Positions 36,545 through 48,059 of a stretch of 64,000 nucleotides of DNA are shown here, piece by piece. The position numbers and the translations under genes were made by a program. Numbering within the stretch: position 1 is the stretch's first letter; each line of letters begins with the position of its first letter. The DNA comes from Pasteurellaceae bacterium LFhippo2 (GTDB lineage: Bacteria; Pseudomonadota; Gammaproteobacteria; Enterobacterales; Pasteurellaceae). The notes below the pieces were generated by a model, which did no database searches, was not told the origin of the DNA, and saw only the letters and a program-made list of their open reading frames with translations. The stretch covers positions 41,050 through 105,049 of the forward strand of contig LEKJ01000018.1 of assembly GCA_029852775.1 (NCBI GenBank), in the 5' to 3' direction.

Positions 36545-36575
36545 AAAAACGCCACTCAATTGAGTGGCGTTTTTT
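36545..36575. terminator. Terminator after gapA, bidirectional
   Basis: A perfect dyad: AACGCCACTCAA joined to TTGAGTGGCGTT, flanked by A-run and T-run. It is 20 bases from the gapA stop. Confidence 0.9.
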
Positions 36576-36595
36576 ATATCTAGTTAAACTAAGGA

Positions 36596-37763
<1,168 letters not shown>

Positions 37764-37797
37764 TTTTTGTAATTACCCAGAGTCTCTTTAAGTTGAT

Positions 37798-38994
37798 TTA
37801 CCATCCAAGTGCGCGATTTGCAACCATATTTCGAGCAAGTGGAATATGCGAAAGTGCAAATAATCCTGCATTACGTATTGATGAAACAGGTAAAAATTCG
37901 CAACTAAATATCGAAATTAGACCGCTTGTGGATTGCATAATTCGGTTTTGGTCTGCTTGGCGATTTTTATCAAATTGAGAAAGTAGCGCAAAATTGCCAA
38001 TATCCTGTTGTTGATTAAATGCATTTCCAATTAATGTAGCAAGTTCAAACAGATCGCGCATACCTAAATTAAAGCCTTGTCCTGCCACAGGATGAAGCAG
38101 TTGTGACGCATTGCCAACTATCGCGAGACGATGACTGATATGGCTTGCTGATTTTTGTGAAGAAAGTGGATAAACAAAGCGTTTACTTACACGTAAGAAC
38201 TTGCCCAGTTTCCAGCCAAATTGTTGTTGTAATGCTTTTAGAAAATCTTGATCTGAATATGCCATTGGCTCTGCTGAATCTTTAACACACCAAACAAGCG
38301 ACATCGTTTTATCAGTAAGTGGTAATAATGCAAAAGGCCCTTGTGTAGTAAAACGTTCAAAGGCTCTGCCGTTGTGGGCTTCGCTTAATTCTACATTCGC
38401 AATAATAGCAGATTGGTGATAATCCTTAATAAATTGTGTTTCAACGCCACACTGCTGAGCAATTTGAGATTGAATACCATCGGCAGCAACCACTAATTGA
38501 GAAGTAAGTTTTTGTTGGCTGGATAAAGTAAGATAGCACTCGTTTTCTGTGCGTTCGATAGATTCAACGGTATCAGGGCAGAAGATCTGAATATTTTGAT
38601 GTTGTTCGATAATGTTGGCTAGCTTCTCACCGAATTTCGCTAATTCAACCACTACACCGAGTTTATTTAGCTTGAGTTCAGAAGCTTTTAATGTGGTTTT
38701 ACCAAAATGTGTTTGATCCGATACGTGGATTTGCTGAATGGATGTTGAAATGTTTTCAACAAGTGTTGCAAGATTTTCTCCTACAACCGGTTGGATTTTA
38801 GCTAATTTTTGCAAACTCCCGTAAGCAAGGGCAATACTACGCGCATCGAATCCGCCCTGTTCTGCATAATTAGGCTGATTTTTTTCAACAATAGCAATTT
38901 GCATTTTATGTTGTGAAACCGAGCTTAACGCTAGTGCTAATACCGAGCCAGTGATTGCACCACCAACAATAACAACATCGAATTTTTGAGACAT
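37798..38994 (-). CDS. ubiH: 2-octaprenyl-6-methoxyphenol hydroxylase UbiH
   Basis: A 398-residue FAD monooxygenase of ubiquinone synthesis. FAD-binding VVIVGGAITGSVLALALS is at the N-terminus, then FDARSIALAYGSLQ, the middle motif VVAADGIQSQIA, and RLAIVGNASQLLHPVAGQGF for the flavin. The closest match is UbiH rather than UbiF or VisC, from AHNGRAFERFTTQGPFALLP. I start at the ATG at 38994; the longer frame would translate a hairpin repeat. Confidence 0.88.
   Translation of the reverse strand: MSQKFDVVIVGGAITGSVLALALSSVSQHKMQIAIVEKNQPNYAEQGGFDARSIALAYGSLQKLAKIQPVVGENLATLVENISTSIQQIHVSDQTHFGKTTLKASELKLNKLGVVVELAKFGEKLANIIEQHQNIQIFCPDTVESIERTENECYLTLSSQQKLTSQLVVAADGIQSQIAQQCGVETQFIKDYHQSAIIANVELSEAHNGRAFERFTTQGPFALLPLTDKTMSLVWCVKDSAEPMAYSDQDFLKALQQQFGWKLGKFLRVSKRFVYPLSSQKSASHISHRLAIVGNASQLLHPVAGQGFNLGMRDLFELATLIGNAFNQQQDIGNFALLSQFDKNRQADQNRIMQSTSGLISIFSCEFLPVSSIRNAGLFALSHIPLARNMVANRALGW
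37921..37929 (-). repeat. DNA uptake signal core inside ubiH
   Basis: Exact ACCGCTTGT in the 3' part of the gene. Confidence 0.8.
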
Positions 38995-39023
38995 ATTTTC
39001 TCCTTGAAATCCCCTTTTAGTAT

Positions 39024-39094
39024 GTAGGTCGGGCATTTATGCCCGACGAATAAAATCGATCTTTTGATATGTCGGGCATAAATGCCCGACCTAC
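39024..39094. repeat. Inverted pair of GTAGG hairpins upstream of ubiH
   Basis: GTAGGTCGGGCATTTATGCC... (39024-39047) and its mirror ending GCCCGACCTAC (39071-39094) enclose 23 bases. The pair lies between selD and ubiH, both on the minus strand, and has the same core as 23569. Confidence 0.78.
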
Positions 39095-39124
39095 AAGGTA
39101 TTATCTAAAATGAGAAATGAAAAA

Positions 39125-40171
39125 TTACCTAACTTCAATCAACGCTTTGCCGCTTTCTGCTTTGAGTAACTTACCAACAGGATAGAGTAACACATTGTTT
39201 TCTTTTGCAATGTTTTGCACTGTTTCAACCGCTTGTGGTTTCACAGCAATTAATAGACCGCCAGAAGTTTGTGGATCGCATAAAATTGCTTTTTGTTCAT
39301 CAGTCATAGCTGAAATTAAATGACCATAACTATCGAAATTACGTGTTGTACCGCCCGGAACAGCGCCTTGAGCGATATACTCTTTTACGCCATCTAAGGT
39401 TTGAATTTGATCGAAATAAACTTCTGCACGTAAATCAGAACCTTGACAGATTTCACTTAAATGACCAAGTAAACCAAAGCCAGTAACATCAGTCATTGCG
39501 GTGATTTCATCAACCTTAGCAAATTCTGCGCCGATTAAGTTCATTTGACACATCACATCTCTAGCAAGATTTTGATGTTCGGGTTTTAATTTTGACTGTT
39601 TTTCAGCTGTGGTTAATACGCCAATGCCTAGTGGTTTTGTTAAGAAAAGTTCACAATCTGCTTGAGCGGAAGCGTTCTTTTTCACTTGTTCTGTTGAAAT
39701 AATGCCTGTTACTGCTAAACCAAAAATCGGTTCTGGAGAGTCGATAGAGTGTCCACCTGCAAGGGCAATTCCTGCTTGTTGGCAAGCGAATCGTCCGCCA
39801 TCAACAATTCTTTGAGCGACTTCGGCAGGGAGTTTGTTGATTGGAAAACCTAAAATCGCAATCGCCATAATTGGTTTGCCGCCCATAGCGAAAATATCGC
39901 TAATAGCATTAGTTGCGGCAATTCGCCCAAAGTCAAATGGATCGTCCACGATTGGCATAAAGAAATCCGTGGTACTTATAATTCCTACACCATTTCCAAT
40001 ATCATAGACAGCCGCATCATCTTTGGTTTCGTTGCCAACTAATAAATTGGGGTCAATAAATTTTGCCTGTTCTGTTTTGAGAATCTGCTCTAAAACTTTA
40101 GGTGAAATTTTACAGCCGCAACCTGCACCGTGGCTGTACTGAGTTAAGCGAATAGGTTCGTGATTTTGCAT
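39125..40171 (-). CDS. selD: Selenide, water dikinase (selenophosphate synthetase)
   Basis: A 348-residue enzyme making selenophosphate from selenide and ATP, the selenium donor for selenocysteine and selenouridine. The active-site loop reads [12 protein letters not shown] with Cys18 and Lys21. The residue that is selenocysteine in the H. influenzae protein is a plain TGC cysteine here. [28 protein letters not shown] and [11 protein letters not shown] follow. No selA, selB or selU gene is in the window. It is divergent from msrB. Confidence 0.94.
   Translation of the reverse strand: MQNHEPIRLTQYSHGAGCGCKISPKVLEQILKTEQAKFIDPNLLVGNETKDDAAVYDIGNGVGIISTTDFFMPIVDDPFDFGRIAATNAISDIFAMGGKPIMAIAILGFPINKLPAEVAQRIVDGGRFACQQAGIALAGGHSIDSPEPIFGLAVTGIISTEQVKKNASAQADCELFLTKPLGIGVLTTAEKQSKLKPEHQNLARDVMCQMNLIGAEFAKVDEITAMTDVTGFGLLGHLSEICQGSDLRAEVYFDQIQTLDGVKEYIAQGAVPGGTTRNFDSYGHLISAMTDEQKAILCDPQTSGGLLIAVKPQAVETVQNIAKENNVLLYPVGKLLKAESGKALIEVR
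39228..39236 (-). repeat. DNA uptake signal core inside selD
   Basis: Exact ACCGCTTGT near the 3' end of the gene. Confidence 0.8.
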
Positions 40172-40307
40172 AGATTTTCCTTGTTCTTATTTAGACTAAA
40201 TAAAGATAGGGCGGATTGTACTCCGATTTTTATGATTTATCTAATCTTCTATAATAGACAAAAAGACGGTAGAATCGACCTTTCGATTAATAACAGGAAT
40301 GATATAA

Positions 40308-40703
40308 ATGATTAAAGACATTGACGAGTTAACGGAAGAGCAGATTGATATTTGTTTAAATGCGGGTACAGAAAGACCTTTTACAGGCAAGTTTTTAACT
40401 GAAGAGCGAGTAGGGACTTATCGCTGTGTGCGTTGCCACAATGCACTATTTCGTTCAGATACAAAATTTGACGCTGGCTGTGGTTGGCCGAGTTTCTATG
40501 AAACTATTTCGGAAAATTCTCTAAAATATTTAGATGATTATAGTTTAGGTCGTCATCGGGTTGAGATTCGTTGCGGAAACTGTGACTCGCATATGGGACA
40601 CGTTTTTAATGATGGCCCTGCACCAACAGGTTTACGTTTCTGTTTAAATTCAGTTGCTCTGAATTTTAAATGGGATGAAACTGGTGAAGAGATTGATGGT
40701 TAA
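40308..40703 (+). CDS. msrB: Peptide-methionine (R)-S-oxide reductase
   Basis: A 131-residue repair enzyme that reduces methionine-R-sulfoxide in proteins. Zinc cysteines 40/43 (CVRC) and 89/92 (CGNC), GCGWPSFYE, HMGHVF and catalytic Cys112 in LRFCLNSVAL are all visible. It is the stand-alone MsrB form without MsrA fusion. It is divergent from selD and followed by an AT-rich inverted repeat. Confidence 0.96.
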   Translation: MIKDIDELTEEQIDICLNAGTERPFTGKFLTEERVGTYRCVRCHNALFRSDTKFDAGCGWPSFYETISENSLKYLDDYSLGRHRVEIRCGNCDSHMGHVFNDGPAPTGLRFCLNSVALNFKWDETGEEIDG

Positions 40704-40739
40704 TTACTTAAATATAATTGGCGTTGTCAACTGGTAAAC

Positions 40740-40771
40740 ATTATTTTTTCGATCTCTATCGAAAAAATAAT
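40740..40771 (+). terminator. AT-rich inverted repeat after msrB
   Basis: ATTATTTTTTCGAT pairs exactly with ATCGAAAAAATAAT around CTCT. The 14-pair stem is AT-rich, so it is a weak terminator candidate; it could also be a protein site. Confidence 0.5.
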
Positions 40772-40843
40772 ATTTGGTTATTGCAGGTATTTTTAACTTT
40801 GTTATGGTTAGTTTAATTAAATTTAACAACAAAGGAGAATATT

Positions 40844-41080
40844 ATGCTGACGATACTTAATATTTTTAAAAGGCCTGTTGAAAAAGCATCTATAGAAGCG
40901 TGGTCTAAAATGACTGATGATGTGGCTAAAGTTGCTCTATTAACGATACCAGTTATACTTTACAGCAAAGAAGATTTGGGATTTAAATTATTGAACATAC
41001 TTGCCTTGTTTTTGGTTATTTATTTCTTTATCATTATAGGGCGATTTTGCCGAAGAATACTAGAGGAGCAAACACTATGA
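40844..41080 (+). CDS. Small two-helix membrane protein
   Basis: A 78-residue protein. A short basic amphipathic N-terminus (MLTILNIFKRPVEKASIEAW) and KMTDDVAKVALLTIPVILY, with a first hydrophobic stretch at about 30-41, are followed by a clear membrane helix at about 49-67 (LLNILALFLVIYFFIIIG) and a basic tail RFCRRILEEQTL. AAGGAG lies upstream. I recognise no family. It overlaps the next tiny gene as ATGA, so the two form a coupled pair closed by a terminator. Confidence 0.7.
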   Translation: MLTILNIFKRPVEKASIEAWSKMTDDVAKVALLTIPVILYSKEDLGFKLLNILALFLVIYFFIIIGRFCRRILEEQTL

Positions 41081-41205
41081 ATCTTACTACAGGTCTATTT
41101 ATTGTTGCTTTTATTGGGGCTTTTGTAGCTTATAAAATGTATCAAATCTTACTCGAAGAACAGGCTGCTAGAAAAGAGCGTGAGGCTTTAAAAAATCATA
41201 ATTAA
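41077..41205 (+). CDS. Very small single-helix membrane protein
   Basis: A 42-residue frame: MNLTTGLFIVAFIGAFVAYK forms a membrane helix, followed by a charged tail MYQILLEEQAARKEREALKN. Its ATG overlaps the stop of the preceding small membrane gene, and GAGGAG is nine bases upstream, so it is well placed for translation. Both proteins of the pair share an ILLEEQ/ILEEQ motif after the helix. No family is recognised; a small two-part membrane complex is one possibility. Confidence 0.65.
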   Translation: MNLTTGLFIVAFIGAFVAYKMYQILLEEQAARKEREALKNHN

Positions 41206-41216
41206 TTTATACAAAG

Positions 41217-41239
41217 AACGGGCGATATAGCCCGTTTTT
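41217..41239. terminator. Terminator between the small membrane pair and kdkA
   Basis: AACGGGC-GATATA-GCCCGTT then TTTA. It stands between convergent units and can act both ways. Confidence 0.85.
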
Positions 41240-41241
41240 AG

Positions 41242-41946
41242 TTATTTAGAATAGCCTAACATCAACGCTTGCCAGTCAGAATCATCAAATTGAATATTTA
41301 ATTTGCCTTTCTCTTTATTAAAAGAACGGAGCAAACGGTCTAAATTTGCTTGTTTCCACTCTTCCCCTTGCTGAATTTGGCATTTATCAAAATCAATGAG
41401 CCAAAATTTGCCATTGTCCTTTCCAAGTAAAATATTGTGAATATTCAGATCAGAATGATGAACTTGATGATCGTGCAATTGGCGAATGGTTCTGCCAATT
41501 TGTTGGTATTGTTCTGAACTCAATTTATTGTGTTGTAAAAACTGGCTAAGATCTTGAGTATTTTCAATTTTTTCGATCAAAATATCCGCTTGATAAAATC
41601 CAAATGCGGTTTCAATTTTTAATGCTATTGGGCGTGGAGTCGGTAAATTCCATTGATGAAGTTGAGTTAACAGTTCAAATTCCTGTACTGCTCGGGTATT
41701 TTTATTGCCTGTAAACCAGTAGCGATCTTTTACAAATTTTCCAAACAGCCCACCGCGATAGTAATGACGCAATACGCTATTTACACCAAGTTCTGCTTGA
41801 GTATTAAGAAACCAAGTGATACCACGACCTTTTGAATAGCCTAACAACCGGTCTGATTTTTGAAAAGTTTTGCAATTAAGTAGTTGTGTTACAAATTGCT
41901 GTTGAGATGTTGGTACAAGATCAGGATTGAATTGATAATATGCCAT
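41242..41946 (-). CDS. kdkA: 3-deoxy-D-manno-octulosonic acid kinase
   Basis: A 234-residue lipopolysaccharide kinase that phosphorylates Kdo in the inner core, a modification found in Pasteurellaceae and Vibrio, where lipid A carries a single Kdo. Protein-kinase-like motifs are HHSDLNIHNILL (catalytic loop) and FWLIDFDKCQ (metal site). VLRHYYRGGLFGKFVKDRY is typical of KdkA. It carries one variant uptake core (41844-41852) within the gene. Confidence 0.92.
   Translation of the reverse strand: MAYYQFNPDLVPTSQQQFVTQLLNCKTFQKSDRLLGYSKGRGITWFLNTQAELGVNSVLRHYYRGGLFGKFVKDRYWFTGNKNTRAVQEFELLTQLHQWNLPTPRPIALKIETAFGFYQADILIEKIENTQDLSQFLQHNKLSSEQYQQIGRTIRQLHDHQVHHSDLNIHNILLGKDNGKFWLIDFDKCQIQQGEEWKQANLDRLLRSFNKEKGKLNIQFDDSDWQALMLGYSK
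41844..41852 (+). repeat. Variant uptake core ACAACCGGT in kdkA
   Basis: ACAACCGGT followed by CTGATTTTTGAAAAGTTTTG, the full flank of a normal uptake signal but with C instead of G at base five. The same variant occurs at 4155, 13793 and 38783. Confidence 0.55.
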
Positions 41947-42091
41947 ATTTGATACTGCCTTAGATTAAATTCGTAGGATAAGCGTGAAAGCCCACAAATA
42001 GGGAGATAATTCTACACTATTTTCAGTTCTTTCGTTGTATTTTTAAGGCAATTTGATAGAATCTTTCGCTTAAATTTTTAGAGGAAGATCA

Positions 42092-42748
42092 ATGAGCACA
42101 ATATCCCCAGAAGCCCAGAGTGTGCGTGAAGCACTACTTGCTAAAGGCATTGAAACCCCAACAGTAGAACATAACAAAGATAAAGATTCTCGCCGTGCTG
42201 AAATTCAGCAACATATGCGTTCAGTTTTAGAGTTATTAGGCTTAGATCTGCGCGATGATAGCCTTGAAGAAACACCACACCGTTTAGCTAAAATGTATGT
42301 GGATGAGATTTTTAGCGGTTTGGATTACGCCACTTTTCCGAAAATTACTAAAATTAAAAATCAGATGAAAGTGAGCGAAATGGTACTAGTTGATGATGTC
42401 ACATTAACCAGTACTTGTGAGCACCACTTTGTCACCATCGATGGTAAAGTTTCTGTCGCTTATTACCCGAAAGATTGGGTGATCGGTTTATCGAAAATCA
42501 ACCGTGTGGTGCAATTCTTTGCACAACGCCCGCAGGTTCAAGAGCGCTTTACAGAACAAATTTTAACGGCATTCCAAACCATTTTAGAGACAGAAGATGT
42601 GGCGGTTTATGTAAAAGCAACCCATTTCTGCGTGAAATGTCGCGGTGTGAAAGATACCAACAGTAGTACTATCACTTCTGCATTTGGCGGTGTGTTCTTA
42701 CAAGATAGAGAAACGCGCAAAGAGTTTTTATCTTTAATCAGCAAATAG
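42092..42748 (+). CDS. folE: GTP cyclohydrolase I
   Basis: A 218-residue decameric zinc enzyme that opens GTP to dihydroneopterin triphosphate, first step of folate synthesis. Seen: the zinc-binding TSTCEHHF and [10 protein letters not shown] motifs, [20 protein letters not shown] and the substrate loop [12 protein letters not shown]. Length matches E. coli FolE (222). AGAGGAAG precedes the ATG. It is followed after seven bases by truA in the same direction. Confidence 0.96.
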   Translation: MSTISPEAQSVREALLAKGIETPTVEHNKDKDSRRAEIQQHMRSVLELLGLDLRDDSLEETPHRLAKMYVDEIFSGLDYATFPKITKIKNQMKVSEMVLVDDVTLTSTCEHHFVTIDGKVSVAYYPKDWVIGLSKINRVVQFFAQRPQVQERFTEQILTAFQTILETEDVAVYVKATHFCVKCRGVKDTNSSTITSAFGGVFLQDRETRKEFLSLISK

Positions 42749-42755
42749 ATTTGAA

Positions 42756-43547
42756 ATGAAAATTGCATTAGGGATTGAATATGACGGTAGTCGCTATTTT
42801 GGTTGGCAACGTCAGCAAAATGTTGAGTCAGTTCAGCAGAAATTAGAAGAAGCGCTATCGATTGTAGCGGCATCGCCTTGTGAAGTGTTCTGCGCAGGGC
42901 GTACAGACGCACGAGTTCACGGCACAGGGCAAGTTGTCCATTTTGAAACAGACGCTGTTCGCCCATTACAGAGCTGGTATCTGGGTACAAATGCGCATTT
43001 ACCGCCTGATATTGCGGTGAAGTGGGCTGTTGAAGTGAGTGATGATTTCCACGCTCGTTTCAGCGCAACAGCGCGCCGTTATCGCTATATTATTCATAAT
43101 CATCGCTTACGTTCAGCGATTTTGCCTTTCGGTGTGTCGCAATATTATCAGCCGTTAGATAGTGAAAAAATGCACCAAGCAGGGCAGTTTTTACTGGGCG
43201 AAAATGATTTTAGCTCATTCCGTGCGGCTCAATGTCAATCAAATACGCCTTGGCGAAATGTGCATCATCTAAATGTGATTCGTCAGCAAGATTTTATTAT
43301 CATAGATATTCAGGCGAATGCCTTTGTGCATCATATGGTGCGTAATATCGTGGGAAGTTTGATTGAAGTTGGACAAGGTAATCAGCCAGTGGAATGGATT
43401 AAATGGTTACTGGGACAAAGAGATCGCAAATTAGCGGCACCGACCGCAAAAGCGGAAGGGTTATATTTAGTAGATGTCACCTATCCTGAACATTTTGGCA
43501 TTCCCAAAAATCCGTTAGGTCCGTTATTTTTAGCTAATCAAATTTAA
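42756..43547 (+). CDS. truA: tRNA pseudouridine(38-40) synthase TruA
   Basis: A 263-residue enzyme that isomerises uridines 38-40 in the anticodon arm. The catalytic Asp51 sits in [15 protein letters not shown], preceded by [12 protein letters not shown]. The second half has [10 protein letters not shown] and the [15 protein letters not shown] segment. It shares the folE transcript and ends in a strong terminator. Confidence 0.96.
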   Translation: MKIALGIEYDGSRYFGWQRQQNVESVQQKLEEALSIVAASPCEVFCAGRTDARVHGTGQVVHFETDAVRPLQSWYLGTNAHLPPDIAVKWAVEVSDDFHARFSATARRYRYIIHNHRLRSAILPFGVSQYYQPLDSEKMHQAGQFLLGENDFSSFRAAQCQSNTPWRNVHHLNVIRQQDFIIIDIQANAFVHHMVRNIVGSLIEVGQGNQPVEWIKWLLGQRDRKLAAPTAKAEGLYLVDVTYPEHFGIPKNPLGPLFLANQI

Positions 43548-43549
43548 GA

Positions 43550-43580
43550 AAAAAAGCTCGATTTAAAATCGAGCTTTTTT
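43550..43580. terminator. Terminator between truA and argG
   Basis: AAAAAGCTCGATTT pairs with AAATCGAGCTTTTTT. The symmetrical A-run and T-run serve both convergent genes. Confidence 0.92.
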
Positions 43581-43597
43581 ACTACCTAATCAATAGA

Positions 43598-45004
<1,407 letters not shown>

Positions 45005-45028
45005 CTAGCGGAAAATCAGGGGTTTTGC

Positions 45029-45058
45029 ATTATAAAAATAGCGAAATTAATGTGTAAA
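45029..45058 (-). promoter_or_regulatory. Putative argG promoter
   Basis: On the minus strand TTTACA (45058-45053), 18 bases, TATAAT (45034-45029). A TATAAT on the plus strand at 45078-45083 could serve the divergent glycosyltransferase gene but lacks a good -35. Confidence 0.5.
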
Positions 45059-45155
45059 TATTTGGCTCGTATTAGGCTATAATGCAACATTTTTCATATT
45101 TAATAGTCAGAATCTATACTTAATTATTAGACACATTTTTTAATAGGATTTCTCA

Positions 45156-46727
45156 ATGAATAAGCTCCCTATCAGCGTTACAATGCTAGTTAAAAATGCA
45201 GAAAAATATTTGGAACAGTGCTTAAGTGCATTGCAAGATTTTTCTGAAATTATCTTATTGGATAATGGTTCAACGGATCAAACTTTAGAAATTGCGAAAA
45301 AATTTGATAATGTCAAAATTCATCATCATAAATTCATTGGTTTTGGGCCAATGAAAAATTTGGCAGCGGAATTTGCGACAAATGATTGGGTCATCAATAT
45401 TGATAGTGATGAAATCTTTTCAGAAGAGTTGATTGATGAAATTCGTCAAATTGATCTTAGCGATTTACACAAAGTCTATGCGATTTTGCGTATTAACCAC
45501 TATCGTGGTAAGCCGATTAAAACTTGCGGTTGGTATCCGGATTATGTGAAGCGTCTTTACAACAGAACTGTTGTGAGATTTAATGATAAACAAGTTCACG
45601 AATCACTGGAAATTCCTGAAACAGCAGAAGTAAAACGTTTAGAGAAAAGTTTTTTACATTACTCTTTTGATGGTGCTGAAGGGCTTATCAATAAAATGCA
45701 GCAATATACAACCTTATTTGCGGAACAACAAAAATTCCGTAAGCGAGCGTCTATTGGTAGTGCAATTACTCACGGCTTATCTGCATTTTTCAAAAATTAT
45801 TTTGTAAAAAAAGGGATTACATCGGGAGCGGATGGCTTCGTTATCTCTTTTGCCAATGCCTGTGGCTCTTACTACAAATATGTGAAATTAGCCGAAGCAA
45901 ATCAACGCTTAACAACTGCTTTAATTATCACAACTTATAATCGTCCTGACGCTCTTGAAGCTGTTTTAGAATCTGTTAAACATCAGCGAGTTTTACCAGA
46001 TGAAGTGATTATTGCTGACGATGGCTCAAATGATGAGACGTGTGCTGTTGTAGAGCGTTTCAAAACGGAATTATCAATGCCAGTAAAACACGCTTGGCAA
46101 GAAGATACAGGATTCCGTTTAGCTGAATCGCGTAATCGAGCTTTAGCAATGGCAGAGTCGGATTATATTGTGATTATTGATGGCGATATGGTTATGCACC
46201 CTGAGTTTATTGCTGATCACAAAAAAGCAGCTAAAAAAGGTCTATTTGTTCAAGGTAGCCGAGTAGTTCTAACGGAAGAAAAAACTGCAAAACTTTTAGA
46301 AAATCCGACCGCTTACAGAGTCTTAAGATTCTATGAAAAAGGTTTAGAAAAACGTTTAGAGAAACGTTTATCTGCAGTGAATATTCCCTTTGTTAGCAAT
46401 CTTATTTTAAGCAAAGAAAAACGTGATTGGTATCACGGTATTCGCGGTTGCAATATGGCATTTTTCCGTGATGAAGCTTTAGCAATCAATGGATTTAACA
46501 GTGATTTTGTTGGTTGGGGACGCGAAGATAGCGAGTTTGTAGCGCGTTTCTTTAATAATGGTGGAAAGCGTGCCAATCTCAAATTTGCAGCGATTGCTTA
46601 CCATTTATGGCATAACGAAGCGACTCGCGCAAGCTTACCTGAAAACGATAAATTGCTTGAAAATGCAATTTCCCAAAAATTGGTATGGTGTAATAACGGC
46701 GTAAAACAGATTAAAGATTTGTTATAA
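45156..46727 (+). CDS. Two-domain family-2 glycosyltransferase, probably LPS core
   Basis: A 523-residue protein with two GT2 catalytic domains. Domain 1 (about 5-240) resembles LgtF/WaaE core glucosyltransferases: ISVTMLVKNAEKYLEQCL, LLDNGSTD, and NIDSDE with Asp83/Asp85. Domain 2 (about 252-520) has ALIITTYNRPDALEAVLES, ADDGSND, IIDGDM (341-343) and the galactosyltransferase-type GWGREDSEFVARF. Each half keeps its nucleotide-sugar DxD motif, so both may be active. It lies with kdkA in the same 5-kb region, suiting a lipooligosaccharide role. The sugars transferred are inferred, not read. Confidence 0.82.
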   Translation: MNKLPISVTMLVKNAEKYLEQCLSALQDFSEIILLDNGSTDQTLEIAKKFDNVKIHHHKFIGFGPMKNLAAEFATNDWVINIDSDEIFSEELIDEIRQIDLSDLHKVYAILRINHYRGKPIKTCGWYPDYVKRLYNRTVVRFNDKQVHESLEIPETAEVKRLEKSFLHYSFDGAEGLINKMQQYTTLFAEQQKFRKRASIGSAITHGLSAFFKNYFVKKGITSGADGFVISFANACGSYYKYVKLAEANQRLTTALIITTYNRPDALEAVLESVKHQRVLPDEVIIADDGSNDETCAVVERFKTELSMPVKHAWQEDTGFRLAESRNRALAMAESDYIVIIDGDMVMHPEFIADHKKAAKKGLFVQGSRVVLTEEKTAKLLENPTAYRVLRFYEKGLEKRLEKRLSAVNIPFVSNLILSKEKRDWYHGIRGCNMAFFRDEALAINGFNSDFVGWGREDSEFVARFFNNGGKRANLKFAAIAYHLWHNEATRASLPENDKLLENAISQKLVWCNNGVKQIKDLL

Positions 46728-46787
46728 AAAGAGCCGTTTATGTTAGAATGCGCCCCTTATTTCCCCGTTTCTTAGAAGATTTAGAAA

Positions 46788-47591
46788 ATGTTTAAAAAAT
46801 TATTACCCTTAGTTGCAGCGGTGCTTCCTACAGCTGTTTTGGCGAATGACGGTATGCAATCTTATGTTGTATACGATTTCTGGAATAATCGTGTTTTAGA
46901 AAGCCACAATGCAAACCAAGTAAAACCTATTGCGTCAGTAACTAAATTAATGACGGCAAACGTATTTTTAGAAAATAACAAAGATAAAAATTGTGCAACT
47001 TCAATTCAGTCGATTGACGCCGATTTTATCAAAGGCACAGGTACATCTTTGCCTATGCATACTCCAATTTCGTGTAATGAACTGTTAAAAGCGATGTTAG
47101 TTAAGTCAGATAACTATGCTGCTCACGCTTTGTCTCGTGCTGCGGGAATGAGCCGAGCGCAATTTATTCAAAAAATGAATCAGAAAGCACGTGAATTAGG
47201 TATGAATTCTACTTCATTTGAAGATAGTTCAGGTTTATCGAGTGGTAATGTTTCTAGTGCAATGGATCTTGTGAAGCTTGCAAAATATTCTCTTAATAAG
47301 AAAACGATTCGTGATTTATCGAACTCTCCAGCTATTATCGTAAATACTGGCAGACAAAATATGTATATGCAAAATACCAATGCATTGGTGAGAGATGAAA
47401 ACTTTACAGCATTGATTAACAAAACTGGTTATATCCGTGAATCAGGTTATAACCTTGTGTTTGTAAACCGCCATAAATGTGGTAATGCAGTAATTGGTGT
47501 GATTAGTTTAAATAACCGTAGCTCTGGAGCTCGTACTAACTTCACTCGTAATAAGTTAGCACAACACGGTTGCCCAACAAGCTTAAGCTAA
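46788..47591 (+). CDS. pbpG: D-alanyl-D-alanine endopeptidase (penicillin-binding protein 7 type)
   Basis: A 267-residue S11 serine peptidase that cuts peptidoglycan cross-links. A Sec signal peptide ends ...TAVLA|N, then come the three penicillin-binding motifs SVTK (Ser50, Lys53), SDN (107-109) and KTG (212-214). It is shorter than PBP5-type carboxypeptidases and lacks their C-terminal membrane helix, so it is periplasmic. It converges on bamE across a terminator. Confidence 0.9.
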   Translation: MFKKLLPLVAAVLPTAVLANDGMQSYVVYDFWNNRVLESHNANQVKPIASVTKLMTANVFLENNKDKNCATSIQSIDADFIKGTGTSLPMHTPISCNELLKAMLVKSDNYAAHALSRAAGMSRAQFIQKMNQKARELGMNSTSFEDSSGLSSGNVSSAMDLVKLAKYSLNKKTIRDLSNSPAIIVNTGRQNMYMQNTNALVRDENFTALINKTGYIRESGYNLVFVNRHKCGNAVIGVISLNNRSSGARTNFTRNKLAQHGCPTSLS

Positions 47592-47602
47592 ATTGAGTAG
47601 AC

Positions 47603-47633
47603 AAAAAAAGCAGATCGATTGATCTGCTTTTTT
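47603..47633. terminator. Terminator between pbpG and bamE
   Basis: AAAAAAGCAGATC-GATT-GATCTGCTTTTTT, symmetrical and suitable for both convergent genes. Confidence 0.9.
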
Positions 47634-47652
47634 GTTTTTTGAGAGATAAAAA

Positions 47653-47994
47653 TTAGTTTGTTTCGTCTAAACGTTTATCTAAGTCAACTTTGCTTACTAA
47701 ACCTTTATTATCGAAGTAAACAAATAGAGTACGTTGAACCGGTTCTTCGTGGCCTTTACGTAAAATAAATACGTAGTCCCAACGGTGAGTTTCAAACATA
47801 TCTTTTAGCATTGGTGTACCAAGTAAGTATTGTACTTGCTCAGGCGTCATACCCACTTTAACTTGGTCGATTTTATCTTGCTCTAAATAGTTACCTTGTG
47901 GAACATCGATACGATAAACGACTTTTTTCACAGTAGAACAAGCACTTACACCAACGGCAAGTAATAAAATTGCAACAAGAGATTTAATTTTCAT
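47653..47994 (-). CDS. bamE: Outer membrane protein assembly factor BamE
   Basis: A 113-residue lipoprotein of the BAM complex that inserts beta-barrel proteins. The signal peptide has lipobox VSAC with Cys19. The mature domain shows QGNYLEQDKIDQVKVGMTPE and LLGTPMLKDMFETHRWDYVF, the SmpA/OmlA signature. It stands as a single gene between pbpG and yejK. Confidence 0.95.
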   Translation of the reverse strand: MKIKSLVAILLLAVGVSACSTVKKVVYRIDVPQGNYLEQDKIDQVKVGMTPEQVQYLLGTPMLKDMFETHRWDYVFILRKGHEEPVQRTLFVYFDNKGLVSKVDLDKRLDETN

Positions 47995-48059
47995 AGATTG
48001 ATAACCTTAAGTTTCAGACAATTAAGGCGAATCATACCGAAATTGCCCTAAAAATACCA

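Noticed and set aside
38995-39036. N-terminal extension of UbiH
   Set aside because: It would read through the hairpin at 39024; the FAD motif sits correctly from the ATG at 38994.
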